From Paracoccus yeei ATCC BAA-599 (GTDB lineage Bacteria > Pseudomonadota > Alphaproteobacteria > Rhodobacterales > Rhodobacteraceae): a DNA stretch of 64,000 bases. Below are positions 48,966-59,373 of the stretch, one piece after another; positions within the stretch are counted from its first letter, which is position 1; each line of letters begins with the position of its first letter. The notes under the pieces were generated by a model, which had not been told where the DNA came from, did no database searches, and worked only from the letters and a program-made list of their open reading frames with translations. Made by a program: the position numbers and the translations under genes. The stretch lies in contig NZ_JHWH01000015.1 of NCBI RefSeq assembly GCF_000622145.1, forward strand, positions 1-64,000. Direction: 5' to 3'.

Positions 48966-50059
48966 CGCTGCATCACCAGCGCGCTGCCAAGGCCGCCCGC
49001 GGCGGCGATGGCGGCAAGGCCGCGCTGGCCTGGGCGCAGGTCATGAAACAGCCGCACCGCGTTCACCGCGCCCGAGGCGCCGATGGGATGGCCGCGCGCG
49101 AGCGCCCCGCCGCCCCGGTTGATGCGGTCGGCGGGCAGGCCAGCCAGATCGGCGCAGGCCATGGCCTGGATGGCAAAGGCCTCCATCAGCTCGACGGCGT
49201 CAAGGTCTGCGGGCGTCAGTCCGGCCTGGGCCAGGGCCGCGCGGATCGCGGGGACGGGGGCCAGGCCCGGCCATTCGGGATCGGCCCCGAGGCTGGCCGC
49301 GCCGAGGATGCGCGCCCCTTGCAGGCCCAGGCGGCGGGCGAGGGCGTCCGAGACCAGCAGGCAGAAGGCCGCGCCATCGGCGGCGACGGCGGTGTTGGCG
49401 GCGCTGACGCTGCCGGCAAGCGCCGGCGCGCGGGCGGCGAGGCGCGGGGTCAGCGCGCGGGCATAGGGGTCGCGGGCGATGCCCCCGATGGGCACGAGGC
49501 CGGGGCAGGGGGGTGCGGCCAGGGCGCGGGCGTGGCTGGCCACGGCCCAGGCGTCCTGCGCCGCGCGCGCGATCCCGAGGTCGCGGGCGATGGCATGGGC
49601 CGCCTCGGCCATGCCGGGGTCGCGGTCGGGCCAGGGCGTGAAGGGCGGCTGGTCATAGGGCACGGCCGGGCCGCCGTCCGGGTCGCTGCGCAGCCGCAGC
49701 GGGCGGCGCGAGTAGCTTTCGGCCCCGCCCGCGATGACGGCCTGATGGCGGCCCGCGCGGATCAGCGCCTCGGCCAGCAGGATCGCGTCGAGCCCGCCGC
49801 AGCATTGCCGGTCGATGCTGAGCCCGCCGACCGTGACCGGCAGCCCGGCGGCGAGGGCGGCCAGGCGCGCGGGATTGCCGCCGCCGCCAAGCGCGTTCGA
49901 CAGGATCAACTCGTCCACCTGGGCAGGGGGCAGGCCGGCGTCGGCCAGCAGCGCGGCGACGACCGGGGCGGCGAGGTCGTGGGGTTCCAGCCGCGCGAGC
50001 GCGCCGCCGCGCGGGACGACGGGGCTGCGGCGGGCGGCGACGATCCGCGCGCCGGTCAT
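48962..50059 (-). CDS. Thiolase-like protein of the bioY cluster, atypical active site
   Basis: A 365-residue thiolase-fold protein, shorter than the usual 390. The nucleophilic cysteine is present (DRQCCGGL, Cys86) and so is the RGHPIGASG histidine (His324). But the usual NEAF has become MEAF (Met292), and the C-terminal CxGGG loop reads AAAGGLG, so the second catalytic cysteine is an alanine (residue 352). Simple acetoacetyl-CoA thiolase chemistry is therefore doubtful. The gene starts at an ATGA overlap with the AMP-ligase gene, which overlaps bioY. A role in a biotin-linked acyl or CoA reaction is inferred from that order. Confidence 0.82.
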   Translation of the reverse strand: MTGARIVAARRSPVVPRGGALARLEPHDLAAPVVAALLADAGLPPAQVDELILSNALGGGGNPARLAALAAGLPVTVGGLSIDRQCCGGLDAILLAEALIRAGRHQAVIAGGAESYSRRPLRLRSDPDGGPAVPYDQPPFTPWPDRDPGMAEAAHAIARDLGIARAAQDAWAVASHARALAAPPCPGLVPIGGIARDPYARALTPRLAARAPALAGSVSAANTAVAADGAAFCLLVSDALARRLGLQGARILGAASLGADPEWPGLAPVPAIRAALAQAGLTPADLDAVELMEAFAIQAMACADLAGLPADRINRGGGALARGHPIGASGAVNAVRLFHDLRPGQRGLAAIAAAGGLGSALVMQR

Positions 50060-51201
50060 GGCGCAACGCACAGCCGGGCCAGCGCCGCGAGATCGGGCTT
50101 GTCCGAGGCGAGCATCGGCAGGCTGGCGACAAAGACGATGCGGCGCGGTGCGGCGTGATCGCCCAGCGTCTCGCGGCAGGCGCGGCGCAGGCGGGCGGCC
50201 AGCGCGTCGTCGGACGGCCCCTGGACCACCGCCAGGACCGCCATGCCGCGCCGGGGATCGGGCAGGGCAAGGGCCACCGACAGGGGCGCGCCGTGGGCGG
50301 CCAGCACCGCCTCGACATCTTCCAGCGACAGGGTGCGGTCGAGCGTGGTGATGCGCCGGCTTTGACGGCCGTGCAGGATCAGGTTGCCGTGGGGGTCGAG
50401 GGTGCCGAGGTCTCCGGTCGCCATGAAGGTGCCGTCGCGGGTCGGGGGCGGCAGGTCGGGCTCGGCGTAGCCCTGGGCCAGATAGGGGCTGGCGACCCAG
50501 ATCGCGCCGTCGGAGTCGATGCGGATCTGGACGCCCGGATAGGCGCGGCCGACCGAGCCCGGCGGCGTGTCCGCGTCGGCGAGCGCGATGAAGCTGGTTT
50601 CGGAGGCGCCGTAGAAGACGCGCAGCTGTGCCTGTGGGCAAAGGGCGCGGGCGGCGTCGCGCGTGGCCTCATCCAGCCGGCCGCCGCCGCACAGGATGTG
50701 GCGCAGCGCGGGCAGGGTGCCGCCGGCCAGCGCCAGCCGGTGCAGCTGGGCGGGCGTGGCGTAAAGCACCGTCGCCCGGGCCAGCGCGCGCCTTTGGGCG
50801 CGGGGGCTGTCGCCCGCCAGCACCATGAGGCCGGCGCCAAGGTGCAGCGCCTCGATCGCGGCGTAAAGCGACAGCGAGTGGCCGAGGTGACCCAGGGTCG
50901 CGTAGCGGTCGCGGGGGGTGATGGCGAAGACGTCTCGGTTGACGCGGAAGCTGGCGATCCAGGACGCCTGGCTGCGCCGGATCGTCTTGACGCGCCCGGT
51001 GCTGCCCGAGCTTTGGCAGAACAGCATCCCCGGCGGGCCCGGCGCGGGGCGGATCGGCTGGGGGTCTTGCGTCGCAAGGATGGATTGGCCCCGCGTCAGG
51101 CCGTCGATCAGCGCGGCGGCGGCCGGGGCGTTCTGGGACCGCGCCCCGGTGCCGATGATCTGGTCGGGCCGGGGCGTGGCAAAGCGGTCGTCGCCGGTCA
51201 C
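50056..51201 (-). CDS. AMP-forming acyl-CoA ligase-like protein of the bioY cluster
   Basis: A 381-residue member of the adenylate-forming family, well below the usual 500 or more residues; the N-terminal part before the P-loop is short. Core motifs are SSGSTGRVK at 64-72, the YGASET adenosine-site motif, TGDLGTLD and a C-terminal lysine in SDKPDL. It should activate a carboxylic acid as acyl-AMP and acyl-CoA. Overlaps with bioY and the thiolase gene at both ends (ATGA). In Bacillus the equivalent genes yhfT and yhfS follow a bioY gene, so a biotin-related acid may be its substrate. Confidence 0.8.
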   Translation of the reverse strand: MTGDDRFATPRPDQIIGTGARSQNAPAAAALIDGLTRGQSILATQDPQPIRPAPGPPGMLFCQSSGSTGRVKTIRRSQASWIASFRVNRDVFAITPRDRYATLGHLGHSLSLYAAIEALHLGAGLMVLAGDSPRAQRRALARATVLYATPAQLHRLALAGGTLPALRHILCGGGRLDEATRDAARALCPQAQLRVFYGASETSFIALADADTPPGSVGRAYPGVQIRIDSDGAIWVASPYLAQGYAEPDLPPPTRDGTFMATGDLGTLDPHGNLILHGRQSRRITTLDRTLSLEDVEAVLAAHGAPLSVALALPDPRRGMAVLAVVQGPSDDALAARLRRACRETLGDHAAPRRIVFVASLPMLASDKPDLAALARLCVAP

Positions 51202-51749
51202 GCCGGGCGGTGCCAGGCCAGGCTTTGCGGCCGGACCCGGGCGATGGCCTGCACCAGCATCCCGCAGATCGCGGCTTTCAGGAGGTCGCCGGGGATGAAG
51301 ACCGAGACCAGCGCGAAGGCCTGCGCCAGCGGCTTGCCCGAGACGAGCGCGAGGCCCGCCGCCCCCATCAGGTATAGGACCGCGATGCCGCCGAAGACCG
51401 CGCCAAGCCCCGCCGCCAGCCCCGCCGGGCGCAGGCGCACACGCTCGACGAAGAGCCCCGTGGCGAAGGCCGCGACCGGGAAGCCGAGCGCGAAGCCCGC
51501 GGTGGGCGAGGCAAAGACCCCGAGCCCGCCGCGCCCGCCGGCGAGCAGCGGCAGGCCGAGCGCGACCAGCAGGATGAAGACCCCCGCCGCCATCGCGCCG
51601 CGCCGCGCGCCCAGGACCGCACCCGCCAGCATGACGCCCAGCGTCTGCGCGGTGATCGGCACGCCGAAGGCCAGCGTGATCTGCGGGACAAGCCCCAGCG
51701 CCGCGATCATGGCGGCGAAAAGGGCGATATGGGCGGCGTCGCGTTCCAT
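51198..51749 (-). CDS. bioY: Biotin transporter substrate-binding subunit BioY
   Basis: A 183-residue inner-membrane protein with about six hydrophobic segments. LGVMLAGAVLGARRG, the AGGRGGLGVFASPTAGFALGFP loop region and FIPGDLLKA are BioY signatures. BioY is the S-component of the energy-coupling factor biotin importer and can act without bioM and bioN, which are not in view. GGAGAG precedes the ATG at 51749. It is the first gene of a three-gene operon with an acid ligase and a thiolase. Confidence 0.9.
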   Translation of the reverse strand: MERDAAHIALFAAMIAALGLVPQITLAFGVPITAQTLGVMLAGAVLGARRGAMAAGVFILLVALGLPLLAGGRGGLGVFASPTAGFALGFPVAAFATGLFVERVRLRPAGLAAGLGAVFGGIAVLYLMGAAGLALVSGKPLAQAFALVSVFIPGDLLKAAICGMLVQAIARVRPQSLAWHRPA

Positions 51750-51811
51750 GCGGGCACTCTCCTGATGCGTTCGCGCGCGATATTGGCGCGGGGCGCGCGG
51801 GCCGTCCAGCG

Positions 51812-52825
51812 CTATGGCGGGGGGGCGGTCGTTTCGCGCAGCATGAGTTCGGGGGCGAGCAGCGTCAGGGGGGCGACGGCGCGTCCCTCGATGCGGTCGA
51901 GGATGGTGCGGGCGGCCTGGCGGCCAAGCTCGCGCTTGGGCTGGCGCACGGTGGTCAGCGCGGGCGCGAGATGCGAGACCAGCTCGATATCGTCGAAGCC
52001 CACGATCGAGACCTGGGCGGGCACGGACAGGCCGTGGCGCTGCAATTCCGCGAGGAAGGCGCAGGCCATTTCGTCGGAAAAGGCGAAGACGGCGGCGGGG
52101 CGGTCGGCGGGGGCCAGCGCCAGCCAGGTGCGGGCGGCGGCGCGGCCCGACTGCATCGAGAAATCGCCCGGGAATTCGGTCACGCGCAGGCCGCGCGCCG
52201 CTTGCAGCGCGCCGATGCGGCGGGCGCGGTGCAGGACGTTGTCCGGTGGCCCGCCGACCAGCCCGAGGTGGCGGTGGCCGAGGCCGCGCAGGTGCGCGAC
52301 CGCCATCGCCGCGCCCTGGCGGTTGTCCAGCATGATGCGGGGCAGGCTGGCCCCCTTGATCCATTCGCAGGCGGTGACGACCGGAGGCGCATCCGGATCG
52401 GCCAGCGCGTCGAGCGAGACATGCCCGTCCAGCAGGATGATCCCGTCGGCGCGCGAGGCGTCCAGATGCCGGGCCAGCGCCCGGTCGCGGCCCTGGCCGT
52501 CCAGCGTGTCGGCGACCAGCAGGTCGTAGCCGGCGCCGGCCAGTTCGCGGCTCATGCCTTCGAGGATTTTGGCGAAGAAGGGGTTGCCGAGGTTCGGGAC
52601 CAGCGCCACCACACTGCCGGTGCGGCCCTTGCGCAGGTTGCGCGCGGCGTGGTTCACCCGGTAGCCGGTCGCGGCGACCGCCGCCATCACCGCATCGCGG
52701 GTGGCATGGGCCACCACCTCGGGGCGCGAGAGCACGCGGCTGACGGTCGAGGCCGAGACCCCCGCAAGCCGCGCCACATCCGCCAGTCTTGCCCGGACGC
52801 CCGCCTTGTCCACAGCCTTTTCCAT
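51812..52825 (-). CDS. LacI-family regulator of the third sugar operon
   Basis: A 337-residue regulator. The helix-turn-helix and hinge follow the GntR/PurR pattern: RLADVARLAGVSASTVSRVLS near residues 13-33, YRVNHAARNLRKGRT, then the ligand domain with VPNLGNPFFAKILEG and IVGFDDIELVSHLAPAL. It is divergent from a sugar isomerase, dehydrogenase and ABC importer operon, with a perfect LacI-type operator between. It likely represses that operon. Confidence 0.87.
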   Translation of the reverse strand: MEKAVDKAGVRARLADVARLAGVSASTVSRVLSRPEVVAHATRDAVMAAVAATGYRVNHAARNLRKGRTGSVVALVPNLGNPFFAKILEGMSRELAGAGYDLLVADTLDGQGRDRALARHLDASRADGIILLDGHVSLDALADPDAPPVVTACEWIKGASLPRIMLDNRQGAAMAVAHLRGLGHRHLGLVGGPPDNVLHRARRIGALQAARGLRVTEFPGDFSMQSGRAAARTWLALAPADRPAAVFAFSDEMACAFLAELQRHGLSVPAQVSIVGFDDIELVSHLAPALTTVRQPKRELGRQAARTILDRIEGRAVAPLTLLAPELMLRETTAPPP

Positions 52826-52878
52826 CGCGCCACAGTAGGGCCCCGCGCGGGCCCCGGCAAGCCGTCGCAGAGAGCGCT

Positions 52879-52892
52879 TGCAAACGATTGCA
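52879..52892. promoter_or_regulatory. LacI-type operator
   Basis: TGCAAACGATTGCA is symmetric apart from the two middle-flanking bases, with the central CG and TGCAA arms typical of LacI/GalR operators. It lies 53 bases upstream of the regulator start on one side and about 40 bases from the isomerase start on the other. Confidence 0.75.
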
Positions 52893-52931
52893 GGGCAGGG
52901 CAGGCTGCGTTCCGGGAGAGGGGAGATTCCG

Positions 52932-53984
52932 ATGCGGACCATCAAGGGGCCTGCGCTGTTCCTGGCGCAATTCATCGGCGACAGCGCACCGTTCGACAGT
53001 TGGGACGGGATCACCCGCTGGGCGGCCGAGCAGGGCTATCTGGGCGTGCAGGTGCCGACCCATGACGCGCGCATCCTGGACCTGGACCGGGCCGAGGCGT
53101 CGCAGGATTACCGCGACGAATTCCTGGGCGTGGCGCAGGCGAACGGCGTTGCCGTGACCGAGCTTTCGACCCATCTGCAAGGCCAGCTTGTCGCCGTGCA
53201 TCCGGCCTATGACGCGGGCTTCGACGCCTTTGCGGCAGAGGCCCTGCGCGGCCGGCCGGGCGCACGGCAGGAATGGGCGGTGGGGCAGGTGGCCCGCGCG
53301 ATCCGGGTCAGCCGGATGCTGGGGCTGGACCGGATGGCCACGTTTTCGGGCGCGCTCGCCTGGCCCTATCTGTATCCCTGGCCGCAGCGCGCGCCGGGGC
53401 TGGTCGAGGCGGCTTTCGACACGCTGGCGGCGCGCTGGCGTCCGCTGCTGGACCTGGCCGAGGAAAACGGCGTCGATGTCTGCTATGAGATCCATCCGGG
53501 CGAGGACCTGCACGACGGCGTGACCTTCGAGATGTTCCTGGAGCGGGTGGGCGGGCACGGCCGCGCGAACATGCTGTACGACCCATCGCACTATGTCCTG
53601 CAGCAGCTGGATTATCTGGCGAACATCGACATCTATCGCGACCGCATCCGCATGTTCCACGTCAAGGATGCCGAGTTCCGGCCGACCGGGCGTCAGGGCG
53701 TTTACGGCGGGTTCCAGAACTGGGTGGACCGGGCGGGCCGGTTCCGCAGCCCCGGCGACGGGCAGGTGGATTTCGGCGCGGTGTTTTCCAAGCTGACGCA
53801 ATACGGCTTTGACGGCTGGGCCGTGGTCGAATGGGAATGTGCGCTGAAGCACCCCGAGGACGGCGCGCGCGAGGGCGCGGCATTCGTGCGCGACCACATC
53901 ATCCGGGTGACGCCGCATGCCTTCGACGATTTTGCGGCCAGTGGCGTGGACCGCGCCGCCATCGACCGGGCGCTGGGGCTATGA
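52932..53984 (+). CDS. Sugar isomerase/epimerase-like TIM-barrel protein
   Basis: A 350-residue xylose-isomerase-like barrel. Metal and catalytic regions are visible as CYEIHPGEDLHDG, MLYDPSHYVLQQLDYL, MFHVKDAEF and AVVEWEC. The same type is common beside Gfo/Idh/MocA genes in inositol, sorbitol or sugar-acid operons. The substrate is unknown. The start has GGGGAGA upstream. It ends in an ATGA overlap with the next gene, so the two are translationally coupled. Confidence 0.82.
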   Translation: MRTIKGPALFLAQFIGDSAPFDSWDGITRWAAEQGYLGVQVPTHDARILDLDRAEASQDYRDEFLGVAQANGVAVTELSTHLQGQLVAVHPAYDAGFDAFAAEALRGRPGARQEWAVGQVARAIRVSRMLGLDRMATFSGALAWPYLYPWPQRAPGLVEAAFDTLAARWRPLLDLAEENGVDVCYEIHPGEDLHDGVTFEMFLERVGGHGRANMLYDPSHYVLQQLDYLANIDIYRDRIRMFHVKDAEFRPTGRQGVYGGFQNWVDRAGRFRSPGDGQVDFGAVFSKLTQYGFDGWAVVEWECALKHPEDGAREGAAFVRDHIIRVTPHAFDDFAASGVDRAAIDRALGL

Positions 53985-55071
53985 CGCCGATCCGCCTGGG
54001 GATGGTCGGCGGCGGCAGCGGGGCCTTTATCGGCGGGGTCCACCGCATCGCCGCACGCATGGACGGGCATTTCACGCTGGTCGCGGGCGCGCTGAGCAGC
54101 GATCCGGGCCGCGCGCAGGCCAGCGCGGCGGAGCTGGGCATCCGTGGGTATGACGATTTCGCCGAAATGGCGCGGGTCGAGGCGGCGCGCGACGACGGGG
54201 TGCAGGCGGTCAGCATCGTGACGCCGAACCACATGCACGCGGGCCCCGCCGTGGCCTTCCTGCGCGCGGGCATCCATGTGATCTGCGACAAGCCGCTGGC
54301 CGCGACGGCCGAGCAGGCGGCGGCCATCGCCGAGGCGGCGCAGGCCAGCGGCGCGCGGTTCTTTCTGACGCATAACTACAGCGCCCTGCCCATGGTGCGC
54401 GAGGCGCGCGCGCAGGTGGCGGGGGGCGCGCTGGGGCAGGTGCGGCTGGTGCAGGCCGAGTATCTGCAGGGCTGGCTGGCGGACGATCTGAAGAGCAAGC
54501 AGGCCGAATGGCGCACCGATCCGGCGCGGGCCGGGGCCGGCGCGCTTGGCGATATCGGGACGCACGCCTGGCAGCTGGCGGCTTTCGTGACGGGCGAGAC
54601 ACCCGCGCAGGTCTCGGCGCAGCTGTCCAGCATGGTGCCGGGGCGGCCGATCGACGACGACGCGCGGGTGGCCTTGCGCTATGCCTCGGGCGCGCGGGGC
54701 GGGATCTGGGCCAGCCAGGTCGCTGTGGGCCAGGAAAACGCGCTGTCGCTGCGGGTCTTTGGCACCGAGGGTGGGCTGGAATGGCGGCTCGACGCCAGCG
54801 AGCGGCTGGTGATCTGGCCCAAGGACGGGCCGGCGCGGGTGCTGACGCGGGCGCAGGACCGATCCGGGTCGTTCCGCACCCCGCCCGGCCACCCCGAGGG
54901 CTATCTGGAGGGGTTCGCGAACCTTTACAGCGACATCGCCGCGATCATCCGCGGCGACGCGGGGCCGCTGGACCGCGTGCCGGGCCTGCGCGACGGGCTG
55001 TCGGGCATGGGCTTCATCGCGGCGGCGCAGGCGTCCTCGGCGCGCGACGGGGCCTGGGTCGAGGTGGCGCC

Positions 55072-55075
<4 letters not shown>
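53981..55075 (+). CDS. Gfo/Idh/MocA-family oxidoreductase
   Basis: A 364-residue NAD(P)-dependent dehydrogenase. GMVGGGSGAFIGGVHR is the dinucleotide motif with an extra residue pair, CDKPLAATAEQ carries the catalytic lysine, and GALGDIGTHAWQLA holds the substrate-site histidine. These features match the subgroup found with inositol- or sugar-derived keto-compound metabolism. It follows the isomerase gene and precedes the transporter genes with ATGA overlaps on both sides. The substrate cannot be read from the sequence. Confidence 0.85.
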
Positions 55076-56549
<1,474 letters not shown>

Positions 56550-56553
<4 letters not shown>

Positions 56554-57515
56554 GGCGCATCGACCTGCATACCCTGGGACCCATCGTCGCGCTGGTCGCG
56601 CTGATCGTGCTGGGGGCGCTTTTGAACCCCGCGTTCCTGGCGCCCGCCAACATCACCAACGTGCTGGCGCGTTCGGCCTTCATCGGGATGATCGCGGTCG
56701 GCATGACCTTTGTCATCACCTCGGGCGGGCTCGACCTGTCGGTGGGGGCGATGGCCGCCTTTCTGGCGGGGCTGGCGATCCTGGCGATGAACGGCGCGCT
56801 GCCCCTGACCGGGGCGAACTGGGGCACGGTCCTTTTGGGCATGGGGGTCGCCATTCTGGGCGGGCTGGCGGCGGGCTATCTGAACGGCGCGCTGGTCACA
56901 AAGGCCCGGATCGAGCCCTTCATCGTCACGCTGGGCACCATGGGGATCTTCCGCAGCCTGGTCACCTGGCTGGCCGACGGCGGCACGCTGTCCTTGGACT
57001 ACGGGCTGCGGACGCTGTACCGTCCGGTCTATTACGGCGGCATCGGCTGGCTGACCTGGCCCATCATCACCTTTGCCGTGGTCGCGGTCCTGGGCGAATG
57101 GGTCATGCGCCATTCCCGTTTCGGCCGCCATGTCGAGGCGATCGGATCGAACGACCGGGTGGCGCGCTATTCCGGCATCGACGTGAACCGGGTGCGGCTT
57201 TTGACCTATGTGGGCCTTGGCATGCTGGTCGGGCTGGCGGTGGTTCTGTATGTGCCGCGCCTGGGCTCGGCCTCGGGCTCGACGGGCGTCCTATGGGAGC
57301 TTGAGGCGATTGCCGCCGTCATCATCGGCGGCACCGCGCTGAAGGGCGGGCGCGGCCGGGTCTGGGGCACCGTCGTCGGCGTCCTGATCCTGTCGCTGAT
57401 CGACAATATCCTGAATCTGGCCGACCTGGTCAGCCCCTATCTGAACGGGGCGATCCAGGGGGTCATCATCGTCCTGGCTGTCGTCTTGCAGCGGGAAAAG
57501 CGGGCTGCCGAATAG
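56550..57515 (+). CDS. Sugar ABC importer permease
   Basis: A 321-residue inner-membrane protein of the RbsC/AraH family with VITSGGLDLSVGAM, KARIEPFIVTLGTM and VIIGGTALKGGRGR. It starts at an ATGA overlap with the ATPase. It is a little short on the N-terminal side compared with the other two permeases of this family in the window, but all membrane segments appear present. Confidence 0.88.
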
Positions 57516-57540
57516 CGGCCCTTATGGGGAGGGGAAAAGG

Positions 57541-58500
57541 ATGCAACGCAGAAACTTGATGAAAGCCGCGGCGCTGGCGGCGGCGCTGGGACTGGCCGGC
57601 CCGGTCGCGGCGCAAGAGGGGGAAAAGACGATCATCGGCGTCTCGATCCCCTCGGCCACGCATGGCTTCATGGGCGGGCTGAACTGGCACGCGCAGGACA
57701 CCATCAAGCGGCTGGGTGAAACCTATCCGAACCTGGAATTCGTGCTGTCGACCGCCGGAGACAGCGCCAAGCAGGTCAACGACATCGAGGACATGATGGC
57801 CACGCGCGACATCGACGCGCTGGTCGTGCTGCCCTTTGAATCCGAACCGCTGACCGCGCCCGTAAAGGCCGTGAAGGACGCCGGCAAGTTCGTGACCGTC
57901 GTGGACCGCGGCCTGTCGCAGGACGGCATCGAGGACCTGTATGTCGCCGGCGACAACGCCGCCTTCGGCCGCGTCGCGGGCGAGTATTTCAAGGCGAACC
58001 TCAAGCCCGGGGCCAAGATCGTGGTCCTGCGCGGCATCCCGACGACGCTGGACAACGAACGCGTCGAGGCGTTCCAGAAGGCGCTGGAGGGCTCCGAGGT
58101 CGAGATCCTCGACATGCAGCACGGCAACTGGAACCGCGACGACGCCTTCGCGGTGATGCAGGACTATCTGGCGAAATATCCCCAGATCGACGCGGTCTGG
58201 GCGGCCGACGACGACATGGCGACCGGCGTCCTGGAGGCGATCTCGGCCGCGAACCGGCAGGACGAGATGTGGGTGGTCGGCGGCGCCGGCATGAAGGAGA
58301 TCGTCAAGCGCATCATGGACGGCGACAAGCAGCTGCCGGTGAACGTGACCTATCCGCCGGCGCTGATCTCCTCGGCCATCGAGATGACGGCGCTGCGTTT
58401 CGTGTCGAAGGCCCCGATGACCGGGCGCTTCATCATCGGCTCGGAACTGATCACGCCGGAAAACGCCAGCCAGTTCTATTACCCCGACAGCCCGTTCTGA
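57541..58500 (+). CDS. Sugar ABC importer binding protein
   Basis: A 319-residue periplasmic protein. A 25-residue signal peptide (MQRRNLMKAAALAAAL, cleavage near VAAQ-EG) contains a twin arginine but no full Tat motif. The mature protein starts TIIGVSIPSATHGFMGG and has WAADDDMATGVLEA. It is the last gene of the operon, after the permease, whereas the other two sugar operons put the binding-protein gene first. A GGGGAGGGG ribosome site precedes the ATG. A hairpin follows the stop. Confidence 0.87.
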   Translation: MQRRNLMKAAALAAALGLAGPVAAQEGEKTIIGVSIPSATHGFMGGLNWHAQDTIKRLGETYPNLEFVLSTAGDSAKQVNDIEDMMATRDIDALVVLPFESEPLTAPVKAVKDAGKFVTVVDRGLSQDGIEDLYVAGDNAAFGRVAGEYFKANLKPGAKIVVLRGIPTTLDNERVEAFQKALEGSEVEILDMQHGNWNRDDAFAVMQDYLAKYPQIDAVWAADDDMATGVLEAISAANRQDEMWVVGGAGMKEIVKRIMDGDKQLPVNVTYPPALISSAIEMTALRFVSKAPMTGRFIIGSELITPENASQFYYPDSPF

Positions 58501-58514
58501 GGGCCCCGCCCCCT

Positions 58515-58548
58515 GGCGCCGGCATCGCCCCTGGCGGCTGCCGGTGCC
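58515..58548 (+). terminator. Stem-loop after the third sugar operon
   Basis: GGCGCCGGCA pairs with TGCCGGTGCC (ten pairs, one G-T). It lies 15 bases after the binding-protein stop. A second overlapping stem, GCCGG/CCGGC, precedes GGGGATATTT. The CTCCGGCGGGGATATTTGAA string after it is of a kind often seen in Rhodobacterales intergenic repeats. A transcription end or mRNA stabilisation is likely. Confidence 0.55.
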
Positions 58549-58630
58549 TCCGGCGGGGATATTTGAAACAAGAAAGAAGCCGGGAAGCGGCCCGCCCGTG
58601 TTTCACCGTTTTGCAAATACCCACGGGGGT

Positions 58631-58651
58631 GCGGGGGCAGTCGGCCCCCGC
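58631..58651 (-). terminator. Stem-loop downstream of efp
   Basis: GCGGGGGC and GCCCCCGC pair around AGTCG, about 20 bases after the efp stop on the minus strand. No strong T-run follows on that strand; a short GGTATTTGC comes about 15 bases on. Confidence 0.5.
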
Positions 58652-58671
58652 CGCGTCCCTGGCCGGGCGCG

Positions 58672-59238
58672 TCAGGCCTTGGCGCGTTCGACGTAGGTCA
58701 GGTCGGCCGTGTTGATGATGACCTTGGTGCCGACGCCGATATGGGGCGGCACCATGATGCGCACGCCGTTGTGGGCGACGGCGGGCTTGTAGCTGGACGA
58801 GGCGGTCTGGCCCTTGACCACCGGCTCGGTCTCGACCACCTCGACCGTCACCTTCTGGGGCAGTTCGATGGCGATGGCGACGCCGTTGTGGACCTGCAGG
58901 AAGACGCTGATGCCGTCTTCCAGGAACACCTTGTCGTCGCCGACCACATCGGGCGAAACGGTGACTTGCTCGTAGCTTTCGGGCTCCATGAAGTGGAAGC
59001 CTTCGCCGTCCTCGTAAAGGAAGTTGTAGGCGCGTTCGTCGACATGGGCGCGTTCGACCTGTTCGGTGGTCTTCCAGCGTTCCGACACCTTGTTGCCGTC
59101 CGAGATGCGGCGCAGGTCGACCTGGGTCGTGGGCGTGCCCTTGCCGGGGTGGAAGTTGGTGGCGGTCAGGACGACATAGAGCTTGCCGTCGATTTCGACG
59201 GCATTGCCTTTGCGAAGGCTGGAGGCGATGACTTTCAA
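58672..59238 (-). CDS. efp: Translation elongation factor P, TTG start
   Basis: A 188-residue protein that helps ribosomes past polyproline stretches. The N-terminal KOW-like domain has [17 protein letters not shown] and the loop PGKGTPTTQ with the modified lysine (Lys33 here), then two OB domains ending [13 protein letters not shown]. The length is that of the family. The only start that gives the family N-terminus is TTG, with AGGAAA six bases upstream; the next ATG is inside the second domain. It is divergent from epmA, whose product lysylates this lysine. Confidence 0.9.
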   Translation of the reverse strand: MKVIASSLRKGNAVEIDGKLYVVLTATNFHPGKGTPTTQVDLRRISDGNKVSERWKTTEQVERAHVDERAYNFLYEDGEGFHFMEPESYEQVTVSPDVVGDDKVFLEDGISVFLQVHNGVAIAIELPQKVTVEVVETEPVVKGQTASSSYKPAVAHNGVRIMVPPHIGVGTKVIINTADLTYVERAKA

Positions 59239-59373
59239 GGGCGGTTTCCTTGCGTGCTTTTCAAATACCGAAGGGCCGGCTAAGCCTGCCGGCGGGATGG
59301 CGTCCCATAGCGTTTTCCGCGGCGCATTGCCAGCCGCAAGCGGGCGGGCGCGCAATCGCAAGGAGTCCGGGCC

